Below are positions 7,411-16,029 of a DNA stretch of 64,000 nt, in pieces. The notes beneath the pieces were generated by a model, which was given only the letters and a program-made list of their open reading frames with translations, ran no database searches and had not been told where the DNA came from. Origin of the DNA: [Bacteroides] pectinophilus (GTDB lineage: Bacteria > Bacillota > Clostridia > Lachnospirales > Lachnospiraceae); the NCBI GenBank assembly GCA_025146925.1, contig CP102260.1, forward strand, positions 1,565,001 through 1,629,000, given 5' to 3'. A program made the translations under genes and the position numbers. Numbering within the stretch: the first letter of the stretch is position 1; each line of letters starts with the position of its first letter.

Positions 7411-7454
7411 AAGGATACCTCCTTTTCTACATAAAGTTCCTTTTCATGTTTGGT

Positions 7455-7463
7455 ATTATAACA
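7455..7463 (-). promoter_or_regulatory. Extended -10 of the cytidylate-kinase-like gene
   Basis: TGTTATAAT on the minus strand is a perfect -10 with an upstream TGn. The -35 position (7478-7483) reads TAGAAA, poor for sigma-A, and overlaps one of two direct repeats, as expected for an activator-dependent promoter. Confidence 0.5.
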
Positions 7464-7474
7464 CAATTGTCCGC

Positions 7475-7515
7475 AAATTTCTACACAAATTGCAATATTT
7501 GTTAAAATTTCTACA
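7475..7515. repeat. Pair of 11-bp direct repeats upstream of the kinase-like gene
   Basis: AAATTTCTACA occurs at 7475-7485 and 7505-7515, exactly 30 bases apart (about three helical turns). A shorter copy TTTCTACA lies nearer the start codon at about 7424. On the minus strand the repeat reads TGTAGAAATTT. The downstream copy covers the -35 region. Confidence 0.7.
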
Positions 7516-7948
7516 TTAAATTTTCATGCAAAATGCATGATGGAATAGTAATTGCACCACGCCCCAGTGATATGCCGGTTATATCCAGCTCTCTGCCACT
7601 TTTTCCGGACATTAGTATATTCAGCGAGTACTTCTGCGCCATTGGAAAATATTTTTCATCAATTGCAAACACTATCCCCAATGCCTCTGCTGCCTCCAGG
7701 TAGTCTGTTAATCCATCCACTTCATTATATTGGTAATCTCTTCCGGTTATTCCACATAAAACAGCATTGGCAAATAGTTTGGGATGACATGACCACATAT
7801 CAAAATCAGCTACTTTTATCATGCATCTTGATGGTAATTCATTAAGAATATACCGCGCCGTTGAACCTATGCAGGCAACGCTGCGCACATGCCCTTCAAG
7901 CCTTCTTCTCTCACTGTCAATCCTGTAATCCGGCCTATTAATATCCAT
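7511..7948 (-). CDS. Orphan protein resembling the catalytic-beta domain of L-serine dehydratase
   Basis: A 145-residue protein that aligns by eye, over nearly its whole length, to the N-terminal part of the beta chain of iron-sulfur L-serine dehydratase (SdaAB): IGSTARYIL matches the RIG..AR.L helix, YLEAAEALGI the following helix, and GRELDITGISLGRGAITI the strand-rich end GELELTGISIGGG. The SSSHTAGA segment expected before the first helix is replaced by EGHVRSVA, and KGHGTD by CHPKLF. The ACT domain and the alpha chain are absent. Enzyme activity is therefore unlikely; a ligand-binding role is conceivable. GGGGG lies before the ATG. It follows rluD by 15 bases and is probably cotranscribed. 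Confidence 0.6.
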   Translation of the reverse strand: MDINRPDYRIDSERRRLEGHVRSVACIGSTARYILNELPSRCMIKVADFDMWSCHPKLFANAVLCGITGRDYQYNEVDGLTDYLEAAEALGIVFAIDEKYFPMAQKYSLNILMSGKSGRELDITGISLGRGAITIPSCILHENLM

Positions 7949-7963
7949 AAAAAATTCCCCCTT

Positions 7964-8884
7964 TTACCGGAGTATGTCCAGTAAATGGGAGAAATATTCA
8001 GGCAATGGTGCCTCAAATTCAATATATTGATTAGTCCTTGGATGAATAAATCCAAGAACCCTTGCATGAAGCGTCTGCCCCTGCAGTTTGTATGGAGAAA
8101 CCGCATTGGAGTATACATCATCTCCAAGCAGCGGATGACCGATGCTTGCCATATGTACACGTATCTGGTGAGTTCTTCCCGTCTCCAGCTGACATTCAAT
8201 ATGGCTGAACTTTGAAAAATTCTCAAGAAGCCTGTAATGCGTTACCGCACGTCTGCCATTATCGCGGTCAATTGCCATCTTCTTACGGTCATTGTGGCTC
8301 CTGCCTATAGGCGCATCTACGGTTCCCGACTCCTCATTAAACCGGTTATATACAATCGCCTCATACTTCCTTGTAATCGAGTGTACGCTCAGCTGTGCTG
8401 ATATTGCATTATGTGCAAAATCATTCTTACATGCAACAAGTACGCCTGTCGTATTCATATCAATCCTGTGCACAATTCCCGGACGCATAACACCGTTAAT
8501 TCCTGACAGGTTATCTCTGCAGTGATACATCAGTGCATTAACAAGAGTTCCGGAATAATGACCTGCCGCAGGATGCACAACCATGCCTTTTGGCTTGTTA
8601 ATAACAATAATATCCTCATCTTCATACAGTATATCCAATGGAATATTCTCAGCCTCTATCTGTGGTTCCTTAATGTCAGGAAGCGTTATATCAATAATAT
8701 CAGCCTTCTTCAGCTTATAATTGGCCTTTATGTTACAACCGTTTACAAGAACATTACCATCCTGTATAAGCTTCTGCAGATAAGATCTTGACAGGTCAGA
8801 CAATTCTTCCCGTTCCTGTGCCATATATCTGTCGATTCTGCTTCCTGCATCAAGCTCGTCAACATTAATTAAAAAATGTTCCAT
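7964..8884 (-). CDS. RluD-family 23S rRNA pseudouridine synthase
   Basis: A 306-residue pseudouridine synthase with an N-terminal S4 RNA-binding domain (about residues 13-70) and the RluA/RluD catalytic domain. The catalytic Asp lies in PGIVHRIDMNTTGVLV, and the family motifs VVNKPKG-like VINKPKGMVVHPA and LETGRTHQIRVHMASIGHPLLGD are intact. E. coli RluD modifies U1911, U1915 and U1917 of 23S rRNA; Firmicute paralogues (YlyB) cannot be separated here. It follows lspA by 17 bases, the usual lspA-ylyB order in Firmicutes. Confidence 0.92.
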   Translation of the reverse strand: MEHFLINVDELDAGSRIDRYMAQEREELSDLSRSYLQKLIQDGNVLVNGCNIKANYKLKKADIIDITLPDIKEPQIEAENIPLDILYEDEDIIVINKPKGMVVHPAAGHYSGTLVNALMYHCRDNLSGINGVMRPGIVHRIDMNTTGVLVACKNDFAHNAISAQLSVHSITRKYEAIVYNRFNEESGTVDAPIGRSHNDRKKMAIDRDNGRRAVTHYRLLENFSKFSHIECQLETGRTHQIRVHMASIGHPLLGDDVYSNAVSPYKLQGQTLHARVLGFIHPRTNQYIEFEAPLPEYFSHLLDILR

Positions 8885-8901
8885 CTTACGACAATCCTCT
8901 C

Positions 8902-9423
8902 TTATCTCTGCGGCTTTCCCGGAAGCAGATATGCAAAATCTCCATCCTTATACACAAACAGGAATACAATGATAAATAAAACCGTCGCAGCAGTAACATA
9001 GATGTCAGCTATGTTAAATACAGGAAAATCAATGATTCTGAAATATATAAAATCTCTCACATATCCATACATGCATCTGTCAATAAAGTTACCAAGCGCT
9101 CCGGCAGCCAGCAGTGTCGCTGCAATATTAACCGGAACATATTTTTTTGTAAATGGAGTCCTTATAATCACATATACAATGGCAATCAGCACAAGCACCG
9201 TGAGTACCGCAAAAAATCCCTGCCTTCCTTCCAGCATGCCCCATGCAGCACCTCTGTTCTGCAGATACGTCAGTTCCAGCACACCATCTATTATCCTGAA
9301 TGCAGGCCTGTTCTTAAGCCCCGCTGCAGCGAGATACTTCGTATACTGATCCACAGCAGCAAGGATTGCCGTAACAGCTGCAAATATAATTATCTTAATT
9401 CTGTCTTTCATGTCATTTTCCAT
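8902..9423 (-). CDS. lspA: Lipoprotein signal peptidase
   Basis: Signal peptidase II, a membrane aspartyl protease that removes the signal peptide of diacylated prolipoproteins. About 173 residues with four membrane segments. The two catalytic Asp residues are in GNFIDR and FNIADIYV, and the NRGAAWG motif is intact. The start is uncertain: a GTG at 9426, this ATG at 9423 and an ATG at 9411 are all in frame, none with a strong ribosome binding site. The aroB stop is nine bases upstream, so translational coupling is likely. Confidence 0.92.
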   Translation of the reverse strand: MENDMKDRIKIIIFAAVTAILAAVDQYTKYLAAAGLKNRPAFRIIDGVLELTYLQNRGAAWGMLEGRQGFFAVLTVLVLIAIVYVIIRTPFTKKYVPVNIAATLLAAGALGNFIDRCMYGYVRDFIYFRIIDFPVFNIADIYVTAATVLFIIVFLFVYKDGDFAYLLPGKPQR

Positions 9424-9432
9424 CACTTACAA

Positions 9433-10524
9433 TTATTCAATTATGCCATTGAGAGCCTCAAGCATCTCCGCATCAGTCACAGTCGTATCAAGAAATGCAT
9501 GCCCAATGCTGTCGATAAGCACAAACTTAATCTTACCGGCATCCATCTTCTTATCGCTCTTAGATACAGCTACAACATCAGAGGCCTCTATTCCCGTAAC
9601 GCTCATCGGGAAATCATACAGCTTAAGCATATCAACCGCATCATCTATATCCTCATCCGATATAAGTCCTCTTGCATTGCTTATCTTAAGTGCTGCGAGC
9701 ATACCAAGTGCGACACACTCTCCATGATACAGGCTGAAATTCATAAGCTTCTCTATTGCATGTCCAAGTGTATGTCCAAAATTAAGCAGTGCCCTGTCAC
9801 CCTTCTCAGTAGGATCCTTCTCAACGACTTCTCTCTTAATATTGCAGCTTCCCGCAATCATATATTCAAGTGCATCATAATCCAGAGCCTTTATTGCATC
9901 TACATTGTCACGAAGCCATCTGTAGTATGCAGAATCCTTAATAAGACCATGCTTTATAATCTCACCGAAGCCGGAATTGAACTGTCTCTTATCCAGCGAC
10001 TTATGTACAGACATGTTCATATATACAAGCTTAGGCTGATAGAAAGCGCCAACCATATTCTTATATCCTCTGAAATCAACTCCGGTCTTGCCTCCGATAC
10101 TTGAGTCTACCTGTGCGAGAAGCGACGTAGGTATCTGTATAAATGATATTCCGCGAAGATATGTGGCTGCCGCAAATCCAACAAGATCACCCGTTACGCC
10201 GCCACCAAGAGCTGCAAGCATATCCTTACGGTCAAACTTATTCCGTATAAGGAATTCATATACATCCTGTACCGTATTAAGGTTCTTATTGGCCTCTCCC
10301 GCTTCAAACGTATATACATATATACTGTTACCTGTCTTCTCAAGTTCTGCCTTCACTGCATCTGCATACAACGGTCCGACATGGCTTTCAGTAATTATAC
10401 ATATGCGCCTGTTCTTAATTCCAAGCTTTTCAACAGCTTCAGCCAGCCTTGAAAAATCCTTTTCAATAACAATATCATATATCGGCTCATCCGCTGTATT
10501 GTGTACTGTAATTAATCTGCTCAT
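9433..10524 (-). CDS. aroB: 3-dehydroquinate synthase
   Basis: Second enzyme of the shikimate pathway, converting DAHP to 3-dehydroquinate with NAD and a divalent metal. 363 residues, the normal length. The NAD-binding GGGVTGDLVGFAAATYLRGI, the QIPTSLLAQVDSSIGGKTGVD motif and the metal-ligand histidines in NFGHTLGHAIE and LYHGE are visible. No other aro gene is in the window. It follows a terminator after sepF and heads a likely aroB-lspA-rluD transcript. GGAG lies before the ATG. Confidence 0.97.
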   Translation of the reverse strand: MSRLITVHNTADEPIYDIVIEKDFSRLAEAVEKLGIKNRRICIITESHVGPLYADAVKAELEKTGNSIYVYTFEAGEANKNLNTVQDVYEFLIRNKFDRKDMLAALGGGVTGDLVGFAAATYLRGISFIQIPTSLLAQVDSSIGGKTGVDFRGYKNMVGAFYQPKLVYMNMSVHKSLDKRQFNSGFGEIIKHGLIKDSAYYRWLRDNVDAIKALDYDALEYMIAGSCNIKREVVEKDPTEKGDRALLNFGHTLGHAIEKLMNFSLYHGECVALGMLAALKISNARGLISDEDIDDAVDMLKLYDFPMSVTGIEASDVVAVSKSDKKMDAGKIKFVLIDSIGHAFLDTTVTDAEMLEALNGIIE

Positions 10525-10552
10525 AATAATCTCCGTTCTGTTAATATGACAA

Positions 10553-10583
10553 ACGGAAATGAGCCATTAAGGTTCATTCCCGT
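10553..10583 (-). terminator. Probable terminator after sepF
   Basis: On the minus strand the arms ACGGGAATGAACC and GGCTCATTTCCGT pair with two wobbles around TTAAT, followed by a short T-rich stretch. It separates sepF from aroB. Confidence 0.55.
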
Positions 10584-10609
10584 CAATAACTTCTATATGT
10601 ATAACCTAA

Positions 10610-11164
10610 TTAATAATCAAGATTCTGAGAAGTAACCTTATCTCCAAGTGAAGATGCGAAGTTAATCTCGCTGTTTATAAGGTCTGATAAATCTCCCGAA
10701 ACACTGACATTAGGAGGTGTAATAATAAATATTCCTCCTGTTATCTTCTGAAGATTGCCTTCCATTGAATAACTTGAACCTGCCGAAAAATCAATAATTC
10801 TCTGAGCCACTTCAACTCTGACGCCCTCAAGATTAAGTACAACAGCCTTGCCATCCTTAAGCGTATCTGTAATCTCTCTTGCATCTTCTATAGACTGTGG
10901 TCTGATTACACACACCTCAAGCCCACTTCTTCTTGATGACTGCATAGGAACTACCTTATCCTTGCGTCCTCCGAACCTTGACGATGACTTATCTGTATCA
11001 TCCGAATCATTAGCTCTTCCATTAAACAGAGATGCTCTTGATGACTTCCTTGGCTCATCATCATAGAAATCATCAACGTCATCGTATGCTTCCTCATCAT
11101 TCATATCATCATCATAGTAATCGCCGCCGTCTAATCCCAGCTTACCAAGAATCTTATCAAACAT
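10610..11164 (-). CDS. sepF: Cell division protein SepF
   Basis: SepF, 184 residues, which tethers FtsZ to the membrane and bundles it at the septum. A short N-terminal amphipathic helix (MFDKILGKLGL) is followed by a long acidic, disordered linker rich in Asp and Tyr, then the conserved C-terminal domain (about residues 85-172) with VCVIRPQSIEDAREITDTL, GKAVVLNLEG and AQRIIDFSAGSSYSMEG. It is the last gene of the min-rodA-yggS run, the usual yggS-sepF neighbourhood of Gram-positives. Confidence 0.95.
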   Translation of the reverse strand: MFDKILGKLGLDGGDYYDDDMNDEEAYDDVDDFYDDEPRKSSRASLFNGRANDSDDTDKSSSRFGGRKDKVVPMQSSRRSGLEVCVIRPQSIEDAREITDTLKDGKAVVLNLEGVRVEVAQRIIDFSAGSSYSMEGNLQKITGGIFIITPPNVSVSGDLSDLINSEINFASSLGDKVTSQNLDY

Positions 11165-11184
11165 TATACATCCTCTTCTTTCAT

Positions 11185-11877
11185 TTATATATTGTAATCG
11201 CGATGTCCGAAGATGGCTGTTCCTACACGTACATGTGTAGCCCCCTCTTCAACTGCGACAACATAATCATTAGTCATTCCCATAGACAGAAAATCCATAT
11301 GAACATTATCTATGTTTTTGGCGTTAATGTCAACAGATAAATCTTTCAATTTTTTAAAATATTGACGATTATCTTCAGGGTTATCTACAAAAGGAGCACT
11401 TGTCATAAGACCTTTTATATTAATTCCGGGAAGTTTGCTGATCTGTTCAACGAACTGCCCGACATCCTCTGTATAAAGACCGAACTTTGACTCTTCTTTC
11501 GCCACATTAACTTCCACAAGGATATCAACAGCAACATTCTTTTTTACAGCTTCCTTACTGATCTCTTCGGCAAGTCTTACCGAGTCAACAGAGTGGATCA
11601 TCGCAACATTATCAACGATATATTTAACCTTGTTACGCTGCAGATGGCCTATCATATGCCAGTTTATATCACCCGGAAGAACTTTCTGCTTATCATTCAT
11701 CTCCTGGACTTTATTTTCTCCAAACTCTCTTATTCCGGCAGCATATATCTGTTCAATGTCACTTACCGGCTTCGTCTTACTTACGGCAATAAGCGTAACA
11801 TCTTCCGGATTACGTCCTGACCTCTCACATGCCTTTCTTATATTCTCCTGAACCTCATGAAGATTATCAGATAACAT
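11185..11877 (-). CDS. YggS-family pyridoxal phosphate homeostasis protein
   Basis: A 230-residue single-domain alanine-racemase-fold protein that binds PLP and helps balance vitamin B6 pools. The PLP lysine is K34 in LIAVSKTKP, with the family segments FGENKVQE, WHMIGHLQRNK, MTSAPF and the phosphate-binding VRVGTAIFGHRDY end. It lies directly before sepF, as in many Gram-positives (YlmE in B. subtilis). GGAGG lies before the ATG. Confidence 0.95.
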   Translation of the reverse strand: MLSDNLHEVQENIRKACERSGRNPEDVTLIAVSKTKPVSDIEQIYAAGIREFGENKVQEMNDKQKVLPGDINWHMIGHLQRNKVKYIVDNVAMIHSVDSVRLAEEISKEAVKKNVAVDILVEVNVAKEESKFGLYTEDVGQFVEQISKLPGINIKGLMTSAPFVDNPEDNRQYFKKLKDLSVDINAKNIDNVHMDFLSMGMTNDYVVAVEEGATHVRVGTAIFGHRDYNI

Positions 11878-11889
11878 TTTATCAGCCTC

Positions 11890-13293
11890 CTAATAAATCA
11901 TTTCATTCTCGTTTACATTGGATCCTTCAAGGATTATATGGTCATATACCGATATGCCGTACGATGTTCCCTTTCTGACAATACAATATTCCGAGTTCTG
12001 TTCCACAATCTCTATTGTCCTGAATATCGTGTAGCCGGTATTGGCACAGTATACGCCCTGAAGTGCTGCTTTTGTCCCGACAGTATACCTGTCCCGTGAA
12101 TCAGTCTGCAGAATTGTATCGCCCTGGCCAAAAGAGTTCATGTCAACATAACACATATCGTCCTTTACCGCATATATATCAGCCGCAATGAATTCGGTAA
12201 CCAGCTCATTGTTTACATAATGTTCACAAAGGAAGCCATATGTGCTTGTGTTACCTCCCGTTGTCATATATGACTTCGGTATCGTATAAAAATCTTTTTC
12301 AACAATTGAACTCAGAGGTATCTTAAGTCCGTTAGACGCAGATGCCTGAATCTCTATATCAATAAATCTGTCAGTGGCATACCTTATCATATACTTATCA
12401 AGTGAAAACCGTCCAAGAATAATATCATCTTTTTTAACGATGCTAAATGGCACCTCCGCCGTTATGTTGTCTTTTACAAAACGTATCTGAAGACTGTTCC
12501 TGCCGTTAAGCTCATATTTGTCGATGTCGCTTTGTGTAAGCTGGATATATATATACCAGTTCTCACTTGTAACCATCTTGTATGCAGGATTACCCGACAC
12601 AATAATATCCTGCGACTTTAGGTTGTTTTTATTGTATTTGTCCTTTTTGAATGTATCCTTAGATATGTCATTCTCTGTAAGCGATTCGTATCCGTCAATT
12701 GAATATACGACAATTCCGCTTGTGTCTGCATGTATCGTCTGAAATAGATTCTGGCTGCCTGTACTGCTTATAATAGAGTCGAGATTCGACATGATATTCT
12801 CATTAATTGACTGAAGCACCGTAGAATTGAGGTCAGCCTTCAGATCATATACAGCACTGAAATTATCTCCAGAATAAGCAGTCTTAAATGAATTAAGCGT
12901 GGACTTTATAATCTTAAGATTCTCATCCGATAATGAATTAGAATCAGAATTAGATGCATCTGCAATAAGCTGTGCAACTCTTCCGGTCTCATCCACCGTG
13001 TAAACTATATCACCGACTTTAGCCTTAGTTCCTTCTCTCATATAATAATTAACATTGCCATTATATGCAGAATTCATAATCGATTCCTGCCTAACAGCAA
13101 TGCCAGAGAATACCGTGTTTGCAGTAAGTGTTCCCGTATTAACGACATATGTCTGGACCTTACGTCTTGTCGCATACAGCCATACGAATGCAATCACATA
13201 TATTAATACAATTATAAATATTATCAGTGCAGCTTTTGGCTTCTTTCTGAACTTCACAACATTGCCATTGCTTCTTGGCTGCCTTGATGCCAT
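11890..13293 (-). CDS. HlyD-like membrane adaptor protein of unknown role
   Basis: A 467-residue protein with a basic cytoplasmic tail (VVKFRKKPKA), one membrane segment (about residues 23-42) and a large extracytoplasmic part that starts like HlyD/AcrA adaptors (VVNTGTLTANTVFSGIAVRQE, then a lipoyl-like GTKAKVGDIVYTVDETG). There is only a short helical hairpin. No exporter is adjacent; it is embedded between mgsA and yggS-sepF in the division block, so an envelope or septum role is possible but unproven. Start chosen at 13293 (MASRQP) with AGGG 12 bases upstream; an ATG at 13305 has that site directly abutting it. Confidence 0.6.
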   Translation of the reverse strand: MASRQPRSNGNVVKFRKKPKAALIIFIIVLIYVIAFVWLYATRRKVQTYVVNTGTLTANTVFSGIAVRQESIMNSAYNGNVNYYMREGTKAKVGDIVYTVDETGRVAQLIADASNSDSNSLSDENLKIIKSTLNSFKTAYSGDNFSAVYDLKADLNSTVLQSINENIMSNLDSIISSTGSQNLFQTIHADTSGIVVYSIDGYESLTENDISKDTFKKDKYNKNNLKSQDIIVSGNPAYKMVTSENWYIYIQLTQSDIDKYELNGRNSLQIRFVKDNITAEVPFSIVKKDDIILGRFSLDKYMIRYATDRFIDIEIQASASNGLKIPLSSIVEKDFYTIPKSYMTTGGNTSTYGFLCEHYVNNELVTEFIAADIYAVKDDMCYVDMNSFGQGDTILQTDSRDRYTVGTKAALQGVYCANTGYTIFRTIEIVEQNSEYCIVRKGTSYGISVYDHIILEGSNVNENEMIY

Positions 13294-13315
13294 ACCATAC
13301 ACCATCCCTTACTGA

Positions 13316-13708
13316 TTACTGATATATCTCACGCCACTCCATATCACCTCTGTCGAGAGACTTGATAAGAAGCTCTGCCGTTGCAAGATTAGTTGCAAGC
13401 GGAATATTATACATATCACAGAGCGTAAATATATTATTCACATCAGGTTCATGTGACTTAGGTGACGGATCACGTAAGAAGATCACAAGATCTATATGAT
13501 TATGTTCAATTTCAGAGCAAAGCTGCTGGTCACCGCCAAGATGTCCTGCGAGAAACTTGTGAACGCTAAGATTAGTTGCTTCTTCAATAAGACGCCCTGT
13601 TGTTCCCGTTGCAAATAACTGATTCTTGTTGAGGATGCCTCTGTAAGCAATACAAAAATTCTGCATCAGTTTCTTTTTTGAATCATGTGCAATTAGCCCG
13701 ATATTCAT
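13316..13708 (-). CDS. mgsA: Methylglyoxal synthase
   Basis: Converts dihydroxyacetone phosphate to methylglyoxal and phosphate, bypassing lower glycolysis under phosphate limitation. 130 residues. Family motifs are intact: IGLIAHDSKK at the start, the phosphate-binding ATGTTGRLIEE, LAGHLGGDQQL, and the DPSPKSHEPD segment after LVIFLRD. It lies between rodA and the HlyD-like gene, an unexpected place for a glycolytic enzyme. GGAGG lies nine bases before the ATG. Confidence 0.96.
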   Translation of the reverse strand: MNIGLIAHDSKKKLMQNFCIAYRGILNKNQLFATGTTGRLIEEATNLSVHKFLAGHLGGDQQLCSEIEHNHIDLVIFLRDPSPKSHEPDVNNIFTLCDMYNIPLATNLATAELLIKSLDRGDMEWREIYQ

Positions 13709-13755
13709 CAGTGTTTTCCTCCATTTTCCACAGGACGGATTAAGCGTCTGTTTTA

Positions 13756-14898
13756 TTATTTATTAAAATCAAGTACCGCATCTTCATCAACAGCATTGCG
13801 CTGCAATGAGATATTAAGTATAATTCCCATGCATATAGCAAGACTCATAAGTGAACTGAGCCCGTAGCTTATGAATGGCAGCGGCAGACCTGTATTAGGC
13901 AGAATCAGTGTTGTAACACCAATATTAATAAAGCTCTGGAATGCAATCCAGGAAGCTGCCCCGCAGCATACAAGCCGTCCTTCAAAATTCCGTGCCCTTA
14001 CGGCTGCATACAGGCATTCACCTACAATCCAGGACAACAGAAGCACCGTAATAATAGAACCTACGAATCCAAGTTCTTCCCCAATTACCGAGAAGATAAA
14101 GTCTGTCTGGGCTTCGGGAATAAGACCTGCATTCTTGACTGAATTAGGATCATCATTATTAAGTCCCTTACCGGTAAGCTGCCCCGAACCAATAGCACGT
14201 ACTGAATTCTCCTGCTGATAACGGTCATCCTCGTTCTCCTGTGCATCAGGATTCTTGAATGCAAGAATACGGTTAACCTGATATGGCTTGAGAAGCTTCT
14301 GGTTAGGAGTCTGTATATAGACAAACAGTGCAAGCACTATAGGAACCATAATCAGCAGCACTGTCAGCACTTTTTTGTAATCAATTCCGGCACAGTACAA
14401 TACTGAGCATATTATAAGGCAGATGAGCAGTGTCGTTGACAAATCCGGCTGTGCAAATACCATTCCTACGGGAACAATAAGTGAAGCTGCCAGTATTCCA
14501 AGGAACTTCCAGGTATTAAACCTGTCCTTGAACATTGATATGACTTTTGCCATAAACAATATCAGAAAAAGCTTGGTGAACTCTGAAGGCTGCAATGTAA
14601 TCCCATCAGCAATCTTAATCCATCTTGTTGCACCTTTTCCATTATGTCCAAACACCAGAACTGCACCGAGCAGCGCTATATTGACTATATATATAAGCCA
14701 GAAATACTTAAGTATCCAGTTATAATCAATAAATGATATTATAATCATCACAGCAAAACAGCCCGTTATACCTATTGCTTCTTTCATTGTATAGCTTGGC
14801 TTGGCACTGTTTACAAGCAGCAGCCCAAACAGCATCGTTGCAAGGATTGCTGCCGCCAGTCTGAAATTATAATAGCGCAAAGAATATTTCTTAAACAT
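13756..14898 (-). CDS. rodA: RodA peptidoglycan glycosyltransferase
   Basis: A SEDS-family membrane glycosyltransferase that polymerises lipid II for cell elongation with a class B PBP (here MrdA). 380 residues, about ten membrane segments. Family motifs include GATRWIKI near residue 90, LQPSEFTKLFLILF, QPDLSTTL and the C-terminal PFISYGLSSL. Presence of mreBCD and mrdA upstream in the same run supports RodA over FtsW. Its GGAG site lies in the last codons of minE. Confidence 0.93.
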   Translation of the reverse strand: MFKKYSLRYYNFRLAAAILATMLFGLLLVNSAKPSYTMKEAIGITGCFAVMIIISFIDYNWILKYFWLIYIVNIALLGAVLVFGHNGKGATRWIKIADGITLQPSEFTKLFLILFMAKVISMFKDRFNTWKFLGILAASLIVPVGMVFAQPDLSTTLLICLIICSVLYCAGIDYKKVLTVLLIMVPIVLALFVYIQTPNQKLLKPYQVNRILAFKNPDAQENEDDRYQQENSVRAIGSGQLTGKGLNNDDPNSVKNAGLIPEAQTDFIFSVIGEELGFVGSIITVLLLSWIVGECLYAAVRARNFEGRLVCCGAASWIAFQSFINIGVTTLILPNTGLPLPFISYGLSSLMSLAICMGIILNISLQRNAVDEDAVLDFNK

Positions 14899-14904
14899 TA
14901 AAAA

Positions 14905-15192
14905 TTACTCCGACTTCTGACCCTGACCCTTCTTCAGGTCTCTGATTGGAATATTAGCATATAATGCAGGAACCGAACCGTTATTATTCTCTGATTCAGT
15001 CTGCGTAATCTGTATATCCAGCCCCTCAGCGTCAATGATCATGTACTTTGATATTACTTTGATAATATCGTTTTTGATCATTTCCATAACTTCAGGAGAA
15101 CAATTCGCACGGTCTGAGACAAGCAGGAGCTTAAGTCTGTCCTTAGCTACATCGCTTGAACTTTTTTTCTTAAATAAATCGAATACACTCAT
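14905..15192 (-). CDS. minE: Cell division topological specificity factor MinE
   Basis: MinE, 95 residues, which stimulates MinD ATPase and drives pole-to-pole Min oscillation. An N-terminal membrane-contact helix (SVFDLFKKKSS), a DRLKLLLVSDRANCSPEVMEMIKNDI segment that is the conserved MinD-contact region in broken form, and the VISKYMIIDAEGLDIQI beta segment are all present. The ATG at 15192 is the start, preceded by GGAG; a longer open frame to 15294 overlaps minD and does not look like MinE. Confidence 0.93.
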   Translation of the reverse strand: MSVFDLFKKKSSSDVAKDRLKLLLVSDRANCSPEVMEMIKNDIIKVISKYMIIDAEGLDIQITQTESENNNGSVPALYANIPIRDLKKGQGQKSE

Positions 15193-15217
15193 AACTTCTC
15201 CTTTATGTATATACAGC

Positions 15218-16006
15218 TTACTTCTTGAACAATGCTGATATCTTCTGCCATACGCTGCTCTTCTCATTAAGATCAAGCAGTGGAACTTCTTCACCGAGGA
15301 TTCTGTGGCAGATATTCATATATGCCTGTCCGGCAAGACTCTCATCACCCACAAGAGGTTCACCATTATTAGTTGCAACAACGATATGCTCATCATCAGG
15401 AACAGCACCGATAAGATTAATTGAAAGTATATCAACAACATCATCAATTGACATCATATCGCCTCTTGATACCATATCCATACGGATTCTGTTAACAATA
15501 AGGTCTGTTCTCTTCATTGATTCAGCCTCAAGAAGACCTATGATACGGTCGGCATCACGGATTGCCGAGACCTCAGGAGTTGTTACAACAAGTGCACGGT
15601 CGGCGCCTGCAATTGCATTCTTGAATCCCTGTTCAATACCGGCAGGGCAGTCAAGTATGATATAATCAAACTCTTCCCTGAGTTCATCAGTCAGCTTCTT
15701 CATCTGCTCGGGTGTAACAGCATTCTTATCTCTTGTCTGTGCTGACGGAAGCAGATAAAGGTTCGGATAGCGCTTATCCTTTATAAGCGCCTGCTTAACA
15801 CGGCAGTTGCCCTCGACAACATCTACAAGATTATATACTATTCTGTTCTCAAGTCCCATAACGACATCAAGATTACGAAGTCCTATATCCGTGTCGATAA
15901 GAACTACTTTCTTATTAAGCTTGGCAAGTCCGGTTCCGACATTGGCTGATGTAGTTGTCTTACCAACGCCGCCCTTTCCGGATGTAATAACGATAACTTC
16001 ACTCAT
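15218..16006 (-). CDS. minD: Septum site-determining ATPase MinD
   Basis: MinD, 262 residues, a deviant Walker ATPase that recruits MinC to the membrane. The deviant P-loop SGKGGVGKTT is at residues 9-18, followed by VVLIDTDIGLRNLD and ILDCPAGIEQGF, and the C-terminus ends in an amphipathic basic helix (VWQKISALFKK) for membrane binding. GGAGG lies before the ATG. It sits between minC and minE in one operon. Confidence 0.97.
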   Translation of the reverse strand: MSEVIVITSGKGGVGKTTTSANVGTGLAKLNKKVVLIDTDIGLRNLDVVMGLENRIVYNLVDVVEGNCRVKQALIKDKRYPNLYLLPSAQTRDKNAVTPEQMKKLTDELREEFDYIILDCPAGIEQGFKNAIAGADRALVVTTPEVSAIRDADRIIGLLEAESMKRTDLIVNRIRMDMVSRGDMMSIDDVVDILSINLIGAVPDDEHIVVATNNGEPLVGDESLAGQAYMNICHRILGEEVPLLDLNEKSSVWQKISALFKK

Positions 16007-16029
16007 TTGGGTTAATCCTCCTGTTTAAA

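Noticed and set aside
15193-15294. N-terminal extension of MinE
   Set aside because: Overlaps the minD C-terminus and gives a Cys/Arg-rich sequence unlike MinE; a good ribosome binding site lies before 15192.
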